A DNA stretch of 5,076 nucleotides from an uncultured Ventosimonas sp. (GTDB taxonomy: Bacteria > Pseudomonadota > Gammaproteobacteria > Pseudomonadales > Pseudomonadaceae): the NCBI GenBank assembly GCA_945283395.1, contig CALYQH010000122.1, forward strand, positions 1 to 5,076, given 5' to 3'. Made by a program: the position numbers and the translations under genes. Under the pieces are notes generated by a model. The model ran no database searches. It was not told where the DNA came from and worked only from the letters and a program-made list of their open reading frames with translations. Of the stretch, positions 1-5,076 are shown one piece after another. Numbering within the stretch: position 1 is the stretch's first letter; each line of letters starts with the position of its first letter.

Positions 1-76
1 CTAATAGCTTTTGTTGTTTATCATTGTAGTATGAATAGCGGAAGGGAAGTTCTTTAGTCACCTTGATATTAAGCAT
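1..76 (-). CDS. Start of an unrecognised minus-strand gene, cut by the window edge
   Basis: On the minus strand an ATG at 76-74 opens a frame with no stop to the window edge, giving 25 residues: MLNIKVTKELPFRYSYYNDK and then QQKLL. The segment is mixed polar and aromatic, with no signal peptide or membrane segment. I do not recognise the family. Support for a real gene comes from a perfect TATAAT on the same strand at 112-117, which would place a transcript start about 30 bases upstream of the ATG. The Shine-Dalgarno is poor (only GATTAGAAA before the ATG). A frame this short can stay open by chance in AT-rich DNA, so the call is tentative. If real, the gene is divergent from trhP. Confidence 0.4.
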   Translation of the reverse strand, partial: MLNIKVTKELPFRYSYYNDKQQKLL

Positions 77-111
77 TTTCTAATCAAATAGGTGACTTCA
101 CAGAAACAGAA

Positions 112-142
112 ATTATAACGCTATGTTCTAATCTCTAGGCAA
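112..142 (-). promoter_or_regulatory. Candidate promoter for the leftward partial gene
   Basis: On the minus strand there is a perfect -10 hexamer TATAAT (plus-strand 112-117). The best -35 match is TTGCCT (137-142), 4 of 6 to consensus with a long 19-bp spacer. Transcription would start near base 105 and leave a leader of about 30 bases before the ATG at 76. The -10 is convincing and the -35 is weak. In DNA this AT-rich a chance TATAAT is quite possible. Confidence 0.35.
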
Positions 143-279
143 TGGCTAATAAGTAATGCAGTTAATATTAAGAGGTTTATGCAAAAAACTGCTGCTATCA
201 TATCAAGTAGCTATCTCATGCTAATCTTTATAAAAAGGTTGCTAGTTAAATTTAGAATTGAAAGAAAAGTTTCATTATT

Positions 280-307
280 TTTACCTTTCTTTATAAACTG
301 CTACAAT
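280..307 (+). promoter_or_regulatory. Probable promoter of trhP (and the downstream carbamoyltransferase)
   Basis: The -35 is TTTACC (280-285, 4 of 6 to TTGACA). A 16-bp spacer leads to the -10 TACAAT (302-307, 5 of 6 to TATAAT). The -10 is preceded by TGC (299-301), giving an extended -10 (TGnTACAAT) that would compensate for the moderate -35. Transcription is predicted to start around 313-315, leaving a leader of about 30 bases before the trhP ATG at 343. With no terminator between the two genes, this promoter probably drives both. Confidence 0.6.
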
Positions 308-342
308 AAACAGTTTCTACTTTATTAATTGATGATTAAGAA

Positions 343-1719
343 ATGAATAATCTACCTCAAGCTGAATTATTATGCCCAGCCGGTACGTTAAAAGCCATGC
401 GTTATGCCTTTGCCTATGGCGCAGATGCTGTATATGCAGGGCAGCCACGTTATAGCTTGCGGGTACGAAATAACGAGTTTGATCATAAACACCTAAAGCT
501 AGGTATAGATGAGGCTCACGCACAAGGTAAAAAGTTTTATGTAGTCGTTAATATTGCGCCACATAACGCTAAATTAAAGACTTTTATTAAAGATTTAGAG
601 CCCGTGGTGGCAATGCAGCCAGATGCCCTTATTATGTCTGATCCAGGTTTAATCCTGTTAGTGCGGGAGAGTTTTCCGCACATGGCTATTCACCTATCGG
701 TACAGTCCAATGCAGTAAACTGGGCGGCTGTTAAATTCTGGAAACAAATGGGCTTAACCAGAGTTATATTATCCCGTGAGTTATCTTTAGAAGAAATTGA
801 AGAAATTCATCAGCACGTACCCGATATAGAATTAGAAGTATTTGTGCATGGTGCGCTTTGCATGGCGTATTCAGGGAGGTGCTTACTATCAGGCTATATG
901 AATCATAGAGATCCTAATCAAGGTACTTGTACGAATGCCTGCCGTTGGCAATATGGTGTAGAGCCAGCTAAGGAAAATGAATTGGGAGAAATTGTCAGCA
1001 AGCAACAGGCAATGGTGAAAATTGCTGAGCCTACCTTAGGAGCAGGTAAAACAACGAATGATGTTTTTGTATTAAGGGAAAAAACTCGCCCCCACGAAGA
1101 AATGACTGCTTTTGAAGATGAACACGGCACTTATATAATGAATTCTAAAGATTTAAGGGCAGTGCAACATGTTGAGCGATTAGTCAAAATAGGTGTTCAC
1201 TCACTAAAAATAGAAGGTCGTACTAAGTCTCATTATTACTGTGCTCGTACTGCTCAAGTTTATCGTAAAGCAATAGATGACGCGTTAGCAGGTCGCCCGT
1301 TTGATAAGTCTTTAATGAATACTTTGGAATCACTAGCCCATAGGGGATATACCGAAGGTTTCTTACGCCGCCATGTGCATGACGAATACCAAAATTATGA
1401 GCAGGGTACTTCGGTTTCAGATAGACAACAATTTGTTGGTGAGTTTACTGGCGCAAGAAGAGGTGAACTAGCTGAGGTGGTCGTTAAAAACCGTTTTGTG
1501 TTAGGTGACAAATTAGAGATGATGACCCCGCAAGGTAATTTACACTTTGTATTAGAGTGTATGGAAGATAGCAAAGGTGAAACTGTTGATGTGGCACCAG
1601 GTGACGGGCATGTCATGTATATTCCTGTGCCAGCAGCAGTTAATCTAGCATATGCATTATTAATGCGCTTTTTAGATAGTGGTGACACTAAGACGGCAAT
1701 AATTAAACAAGTGGGTTAA
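343..1719 (+). CDS. trhP: tRNA 5-hydroxyuridine modification protein TrhP (YegQ), peptidase U32 family
   Basis: TrhP is a cytoplasmic, peptidase-U32-family protein that, in studied bacteria, makes 5-hydroxyuridine at wobble U34 of tRNA in a prephenate-dependent way. This is the first step towards cmo5U/mcmo5U. Despite the family name no protease role is expected. The 458 residues match the usual ~450. The N-terminus carries the family block ELLCPAGTLKAMRYAFAYGA and then AVYAGQPRYSLRVRNN. The U32 signature EVFVHGALCMAYSGRCLLS lies at about 165-183. Four cysteines, C173, C180, C196 and C200, fit the iron-sulfur ligands known for U32 relatives, although the cluster itself is inferred. The ATG at 343 lets the family N-terminus begin a few residues in. 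No strong Shine-Dalgarno is visible (TTAAGAA only). The frame is intact and ordinary, and leads a likely two-gene operon. Confidence 0.93.
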   Translation: MNNLPQAELLCPAGTLKAMRYAFAYGADAVYAGQPRYSLRVRNNEFDHKHLKLGIDEAHAQGKKFYVVVNIAPHNAKLKTFIKDLEPVVAMQPDALIMSDPGLILLVRESFPHMAIHLSVQSNAVNWAAVKFWKQMGLTRVILSRELSLEEIEEIHQHVPDIELEVFVHGALCMAYSGRCLLSGYMNHRDPNQGTCTNACRWQYGVEPAKENELGEIVSKQQAMVKIAEPTLGAGKTTNDVFVLREKTRPHEEMTAFEDEHGTYIMNSKDLRAVQHVERLVKIGVHSLKIEGRTKSHYYCARTAQVYRKAIDDALAGRPFDKSLMNTLESLAHRGYTEGFLRRHVHDEYQNYEQGTSVSDRQQFVGEFTGARRGELAEVVVKNRFVLGDKLEMMTPQGNLHFVLECMEDSKGETVDVAPGDGHVMYIPVPAAVNLAYALLMRFLDSGDTKTAIIKQVG

Positions 1720-1740
1720 CCGGTTATTTGAATGATAGAT

Positions 1741-1754
1741 GAGGTAATAGGGTG
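1741..1754 (+). promoter_or_regulatory. Shine-Dalgarno that sets a GTG start
   Basis: GAGGT (1741-1745) lies six bases before GTG (1752-1754). The ATG overlapping it at 1739-1741 is in another frame and stops after two codons. The GTG puts MALTVLGLSGAVNHDPSA at the N-terminus, the expected beginning of this carbamoyltransferase family, so the non-ATG start is well supported. Confidence 0.8.
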
Positions 1755-3506
1755 GCATTAACAGTTCTTGGCCTATCAGGGGCAGTAAACCATGATCCTT
1801 CAGCAGCTTTATATATAGATGGTAAATTAATAGCCGCAGCAGAAGAAGAACGTTTTGTTCGTGATAAACATGCAAAAGGCCGGATGCCTTATGAATCAGC
1901 TAAGTTTTGCTTGCAGCAAGCTGGTATTAAACCTAATGAGGTAGATGTCGTTGCTATTCCTTTTGCAGCCATTAGTATTTTTAGTAAAGCTCGTTGGCAT
2001 TATGCTAAACGTTATTGGTATGCGCCTGATCGTGCGTTAGATGCCATTTTAAATGGTAATAGACGTTATCGTCGTTATTATAAGCATATTCAATGGTGTT
2101 TAGTACAATTGGGCTTTGATCTTAAAAAGACTAAAATACAACCGGTAGAACATCATTTAGCGCATGCTTCAAGTGCGTATCATTGTTCGGGGTTTAAAGA
2201 AAAAACAGCTATTTTAGGCATAGATGGTAAAGGCGAATATGCTACTACTTTCTTTGGTTATGGCGAAAATGGCAAGATTCACAAAATTAAAGAATTCTAT
2301 GATCCTGATTCATTAGGTGGTCTTTATGGTGCTATTACTGAATATTTAGGGTTTGATATGCTAGATGGTGAGTTTAAAGTCATGGGAATGGCCCCTTATG
2401 GGGATCCTTCTAAATATGATTTTTCTCGTTTAGCCAAGTTTGAAAATGGCGAGCTTATCATTAACACTGACTATGCTAATGTGATAGGTTTCCGCCGTTA
2501 TAAAGAAAAAGGCAAAGGCTATTATTTTTCTCCTAAGCTCATAGAATGGTTAGGCCCTAAACGTGAAGGTGATATTGCCGATGACCCCTATGTACATTAC
2601 GCAGCCAGTATCCAAGCATTATTTGAAAAGTTGTCTTTAGATATGATGGACTATTATCTTGGTGATATTATTAAAGAAACGGGTAAAATTGCTTTTGCTG
2701 GCGGTTGCGCGCTTAATGTAAAACTTAACCAAAAAATTATTGCTTGTCCTGAGGTCAAAGAATTATTTGTTCAGCCTGCTTCGAGCGATGCGGGAACGGC
2801 AGTAGGCGCTGCTGCTTATGTATCTAATCAAAAAGGTGTTCCTGTTGAAAAAATGCAACACGTGTATTTAGGCCCTGCTTACTCAAATGAAGACATCATA
2901 GCAGCTTGTGCCGATCATCCTAATAAGCCACAATGGAAGAAAATAGACAATGTGGTAGAGCGCATTGCTAACATATTAGTGGATGGTAATCCAGTGGCAT
3001 GGATGCAGGGTCGTATGGAGTTTGGTCCTCGTGCGTTGGGTGGTCGTTCTATTCTAGGTTGCCCTAGCGTGGCTGGTGTGGCCGATCGTATCAACGAGCA
3101 AATTAAATTCCGTGAAAGGTGGCGTCCCTTCTGTCCTTCAATGCTTGATACAATAGCGCCAAACATGTTTAAAATAGATCATCCTGCCCCTTTTATGACC
3201 TTTACTTTTGAGGTTCATGATGAATGGAAAACGCGTGTTCCAGAAGTAGTACATGAAGATGGTACTTCTCGTGCCCAAGCACTTAAGCGAGAGTTTAATC
3301 CTAGATACTACGATCTGATGAAAGAGTTGGAAAGCCTCACTGGTAATGGCGTGGTATTAAATACCTCGCTTAATAGACGTGGTGAACCTATGGTTTGCTC
3401 AGCTACTGATGCGCTTAATATGTTCTATGGTTCTGACCTTCGTTATTTAATTATGGAAGATATCTTGGTAGTGAAAGAAGGCTCGGATTGGTACGATGCT
3501 ATCTAA
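1752..3506 (+). CDS. wapO: NodU/CmcH-type carbamoyltransferase, WapO-like (probable LPS core heptose carbamoylation)
   Basis: Characterised relatives (TobZ, CmcH, NodU) activate carbamoyl phosphate with ATP to carbamoyl-AMP and pass the carbamoyl group to a sugar or other hydroxyl. The 584-residue protein has both expected domains. The N-terminal Kae1/TsaD-like domain has HDPSAA (14-19), EEERFVRDKHAK (31-42), a metal-binding HxxxH (H134, H138), GIDGKGE (156-162), MGMAPYG (211-217), GGCALN (317-322) and D346 in SSDAGTAVG. The C-terminal YrdC-like domain has GRMEFGPRALGGRSIL (420-435), RERWRPFCPSML and LNTSLNRRGEP (536-546). From memory it closely resembles the ~585-residue Pseudomonas aeruginosa protein called WapO, implicated in 7-O-carbamoylation of LPS inner-core heptose. 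The family is certain, but the acceptor and symbol are inferred. No signal peptide or membrane segment is seen, so it should act in the cytoplasm before export. It lies 32 bases after trhP, not in an LPS cluster. Confidence 0.85.
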   Translation: MALTVLGLSGAVNHDPSAALYIDGKLIAAAEEERFVRDKHAKGRMPYESAKFCLQQAGIKPNEVDVVAIPFAAISIFSKARWHYAKRYWYAPDRALDAILNGNRRYRRYYKHIQWCLVQLGFDLKKTKIQPVEHHLAHASSAYHCSGFKEKTAILGIDGKGEYATTFFGYGENGKIHKIKEFYDPDSLGGLYGAITEYLGFDMLDGEFKVMGMAPYGDPSKYDFSRLAKFENGELIINTDYANVIGFRRYKEKGKGYYFSPKLIEWLGPKREGDIADDPYVHYAASIQALFEKLSLDMMDYYLGDIIKETGKIAFAGGCALNVKLNQKIIACPEVKELFVQPASSDAGTAVGAAAYVSNQKGVPVEKMQHVYLGPAYSNEDIIAACADHPNKPQWKKIDNVVERIANILVDGNPVAWMQGRMEFGPRALGGRSILGCPSVAGVADRINEQIKFRERWRPFCPSMLDTIAPNMFKIDHPAPFMTFTFEVHDEWKTRVPEVVHEDGTSRAQALKREFNPRYYDLMKELESLTGNGVVLNTSLNRRGEPMVCSATDALNMFYGSDLRYLIMEDILVVKEGSDWYDAI

Positions 3507-3524
3507 TGGATAAGAAAATATGAT

Positions 3525-3564
3525 TTGTAAAATAATTGATAAGGGGACTGCCAGCGTTTTACAA
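3525..3564. repeat. 8-bp inverted repeat TTGTAAAA / TTTTACAA
   Basis: Perfect arms TTGTAAAA (3525-3532) and TTTTACAA (3557-3564) are separated by 24 bases just after the carbamoyltransferase stop. A second 5-bp pair, GACTG (3546-3550) and CAGTC (3567-3571), overlaps it and would compete for folding. No T run follows, so it does not look like a standard terminator. It could be an operator, a transcript-end hairpin or chance. Confidence 0.4.
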
Positions 3565-3751
3565 TTCAGTCTAGCTGCTTAATTAAAGGAGCATCAGTTT
3601 ATTTTTGCTACCTATTGGCAAGGAGAGTTACAGAAAATTAGTTAAGATAGCTGACTTTGATGAGTAGAGAATGTTAATAGATCACGGAACATTGAAAGAA
3701 TGGGACTAAAGATCACCAATTATATGAATGTCCATTCTACAGGAAAAAGAT

Positions 3752-3756
3752 AAGGA
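3752..3756 (+). promoter_or_regulatory. Shine-Dalgarno of comM
   Basis: AAGGA lies six bases before the ATG at 3763. It supports this start, which also gives the usual ComM N-terminus (MTLAVTYSRAQVG). Confidence 0.7.
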
Positions 3757-3762
3757 TTTATA

Positions 3763-4695
3763 ATGACCCTTGCAGTTACTTATAGTAGGGCGCAAGTTGG
3801 AATGACTGCGCCTTGTGTTACCGTAGAAAGCCATCTATCTAATGGATTACCTTCTTTAACTTTAGTTGGCTTGCCAGAAACAGCTGTACGAGAAGCTAAA
3901 GATAGGGTACGAAGTGTTATTATTAACTCGCAATTTGAATTTCCTGCTAGGCGTATTACGTTAAATCTTGCCCCCGCTGACTTGCCTAAGGAGGGAGGAC
4001 GTTTTGATTTAGCTATTGCCTTAGGTATTTTAGCCAGTAGTGGGCAAATACCAGTAGATCCTTTAAATAAAGTAGAGTGCTTAGGTGAGTTAGCCTTATC
4101 AGGTCATTTACGTCCAGTTCGAGGTGTTTTACCAGCAGCATTAGAGGTAAGAGCTGCGGGGCGGGCACTAATAGTGCCTATTGAAAATGCTGAAGAACCA
4201 AGCTTAGCCAAGGGATTAATTGTTTATGGGGTAGCGCATTTGTTGGATCTAGTTGGACATTTTACTGGACAACAATCTTTAGCACCCTATCAAGCCAAGG
4301 GGCTATTAACTCACCCTTTGCCTTATCCAGATTTAGCTGATGTACAAGGCCAACTAGCTGCTAAACGCGCTTTGTTAATAGCTGCTTGTGGCGGTCATAA
4401 TGTATTGTTTAGTGGCCCTCCTGGTACAGGAAAAACTTTGTTAGCTAGTAGATTACCAGGGATTTTGCCACACTTAACTGAGCAAGAGGCATTAGAGGTA
4501 GCTGCTATTTATTCTATCGCTAGTCCTCAAGCTTTAACTCAGTGGCCACAAAGGCCGTTTAGAGCACCTCATCATACTTCTTCTGCGGCGGTGTTAGTAG
4601 GTGGTGGCTGTCATTTACAACAAAAAAGGCTACTAAATAGAAATAAATGCTACAAAAATTTGATAAGGAGTTCGAGATTATGTCTACAGATGTAA
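3763..4695 (+). pseudogene. comM: comM (yifB), truncated after codon 282 with a foreign 28-residue tail
   Basis: ComM is a hexameric, Mg-chelatase-like AAA+ helicase that drives branch migration when incoming DNA is recombined during natural transformation. Intact proteins have about 500 residues. The N-terminal domain is complete (HLSNGLPSLTLVGLPETAVR near 24-43, ARRITLNLAPADLPKEGGRF near 62-81). It is followed by Walker A GPPGTGKT (218-225) and the conserved RPFRAPHHTSSA block (264-275). Homology runs to VGGG (279-282, base 4608), where the family would continue towards PRPGEISLAH and the Walker B FLDE motif. Here the frame instead reads CHLQQKRLLN and stops at 4693-4695. Walker B, sensors and the whole C-terminal domain, about 200 residues, are missing, so ATPase and helicase activity should be lost. 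The last 16 bases overlap the next gene. The break fits DNA insertion or rearrangement rather than a point frameshift, because no other frame recovers ComM within the window. Confidence 0.88.
4665..4670 (+). promoter_or_regulatory. Shine-Dalgarno that decides the start of the small gene
   Basis: AAGGAG lies nine bases before the ATG at 4680. An in-frame ATG 11 codons upstream (4647) has no purine-rich site before it and would place this AAGGAG inside the coding region. The start at 4680 is therefore preferred. Confidence 0.75.
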
Positions 4696-5030
4696 CCAGT
4701 CATTCTGATGTAGCTTATAAAGATTTGCCCAATGATAATATATCCCGAGTTGTATGGTGGTATGGAGGAATAGTAAAAAATACTTCTCCAAATAGTACTG
4801 TGCCATTAATTGAGGTTTTATTTAGAGAGTTATCGGATGATGATATAATGCTAGTTGATGCAGAATCATATTCTGTTATTAAGATACCTGTTTCTGCATT
4901 AGATGGCTTTAAAATTGGTACGATATGGAAGAATAGGAAAGAGATTGGCCTTGTATGGGATATAGAGCATTATAGTGAAGAAATAGAAACTAGAGAAATT
5001 GAGCTGAATTTAGCCAATAATATGTACTAG
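4680..5030 (+). CDS. Unrecognised small acidic protein (116 aa) encoded after the comM break
   Basis: I do not recognise this family. The protein is 116 residues with about 20 Asp/Glu against 10 Lys/Arg, so it is strongly acidic. It has no signal peptide, membrane segment or cysteine. Visible features are VVWWYGG near the N-terminus, an acidic LSDDD in the middle, a Trp-containing IGTIWKNRKEIGLVWDIEHY stretch, and a Glu-rich C-terminal tail (SEEIETREIEL). The alternating hydrophobic pattern suggests a mainly beta or alpha/beta soluble cytoplasmic domain. It has a good Shine-Dalgarno (4665-4670), and its start overlaps the end of the truncated comM frame, so it may be translated by coupling from comM transcripts. 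Small, acidic, orphan and AT-rich would fit an immunity or antitoxin protein or island cargo, but no partner gene is visible and this is speculation. Confidence 0.7.
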   Translation: MSTDVTSHSDVAYKDLPNDNISRVVWWYGGIVKNTSPNSTVPLIEVLFRELSDDDIMLVDAESYSVIKIPVSALDGFKIGTIWKNRKEIGLVWDIEHYSEEIETREIELNLANNMY

Positions 5031-5076
5031 CTCAGATCTGATGTGACATAGCCCCGTTTTGAAGAGTTATCTGTCA
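5031..5076. other. End of window: 10-bp palindrome and TGACA/TGTCA pair, nature unclear
   Basis: Directly after the stop codon comes a perfect 10-bp palindrome, TCAGATCTGA (5032-5041). TGACA (5044-5048) and TGTCA (5072-5076) then form an inverted pair flanking GCCCCGTTTT. This could be the terminal repeat of an insertion sequence starting here, a hairpin after the small gene, or chance. Too little sequence remains to decide. Confidence 0.25.

Larger units (their letters stand above)
77..342. other. AT-rich divergent intergenic region
   Basis: This 266-base stretch separates the leftward partial gene from trhP. It contains the two candidate promoters listed separately and otherwise no frame that looks coding on either strand. 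AAAGAAA (261-267) and TTTCTTT (286-292) form a 7-bp inverted repeat around the -35 side of the trhP promoter. In such AT-rich sequence it may be chance. I see no tRNA, no riboswitch-like fold and no GC-rich hairpin followed by a T run. Confidence 0.6.
3507..3762. other. Gene-poor gap before comM
   Basis: These 256 bases hold no convincing gene. Three short frames exist: 3520-3582 (20 codons plus stop), a stop-bounded frame at about 3587-3667 without a good start, and 3700-3753 (17 codons plus stop). None has a clear Shine-Dalgarno or a recognisable product. An inverted repeat is listed separately. GCTGCTT (3574-3580) and AAGGAGC (3586-3592) could form a 7-bp stem with one mismatch, followed by a loose T-rich run. 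This is at best a weak terminator for the upstream operon. I found no well-spaced -35/-10 pair for comM. Confidence 0.5.
4609..5076. mobile_element. Foreign segment inside comM, probable left edge of an island
   Basis: ComM homology stops at 4608 and the DNA after it is unrelated to ComM as far as the window goes. The first bases are TGTCATTTACAACA. A TGT start is shared by Tn7-like transposon ends, and a TGACA complementary to this start occurs at 5044-5048. The small gene inside is about 33% GC by my count, against roughly 45% in sampled parts of the comM fragment. comM is an established hotspot for Tn7-like islands such as AbaR in Acinetobacter. No transposase, second boundary or target duplication is visible, so the element class is unknown, and a chromosomal rearrangement would look the same from this side. 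Confidence 0.5.

Noticed and set aside
180..220. Minus-strand terminator suggested by AGCAGCAGTTTTTT
   Set aside because: No adequate stem precedes the T run. The best pairing is about four base pairs.
1717..1726. 10-bp palindrome TAACCGGTTA across the trhP stop
   Set aside because: It has no loop, so it would make only a very short hairpin, and no T run follows. It is more likely chance than a terminator.
3520..3582. 20-codon frame after the carbamoyltransferase gene
   Set aside because: It has no clear ribosome binding site, no recognisable product and spans the inverted repeat. It is too short to support as a gene.
4647..4679. Upstream in-frame ATG for the small gene
   Set aside because: It has no Shine-Dalgarno, whereas the ATG at 4680 has AAGGAG nine bases before it.
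4606..4700. Simple frameshift as the cause of the comM break
   Set aside because: None of the three forward frames after 4608 resumes ComM motifs such as PRPGEISLAH or FLDE before the window ends, so a single indel does not explain it.
5031..5076. Integron attC site after the small gene
   Set aside because: I could not find the GTTRRRY / RYYYAAC core pair in the expected arrangement.

Overview
The window looks like an AT-rich gammaproteobacterial chromosome, most likely from the order Pseudomonadales. The three recognisable proteins (a TrhP/YegQ U32 protein, a WapO-like carbamoyltransferase and a ComM/YifB ATPase) all resemble Pseudomonas-type orthologues, but the DNA uses many A/T-ending codons. 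A low-GC relative of Pseudomonas, such as an insect-gut lineage like Entomomonas, would fit. That placement is inferred from recalled protein similarity and base composition, not from a search.

Layout. Bases 1-76 hold the probable start of a minus-strand gene that runs off the left edge. Bases 77-342 are a very AT-rich divergent intergenic region with candidate promoters in both directions. trhP (343-1719) and a NodU/CmcH-type carbamoyltransferase gene (1752-3506) follow on the plus strand. They are 32 bases apart with no terminator between them, so they are probably co-transcribed. One protein modifies tRNA wobble uridines. The other probably carbamoylates a surface sugar, by analogy the inner-core heptose of Pseudomonas LPS, so the pairing looks like shared transcription rather than a shared pathway. 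Bases 3507-3762 are a gene-poor gap with an 8-bp inverted repeat.

From 3763 the window reads as a normal comM until codon 282 (base 4608). Homology then stops inside a conserved motif, before the Walker B region, and unrelated AT-richer DNA begins. That DNA carries a small unrecognised gene (4680-5030, 116 aa, acidic) with its own Shine-Dalgarno sequence. The remaining ~200 residues of ComM are not in the window. comM is a known integration hotspot for genomic islands, for example the AbaR-type Tn7-like islands of Acinetobacter, so the best reading is the left edge of an island or a rearrangement that has disabled comM. The far side lies outside the window, so the size and type of the insertion cannot be determined here.
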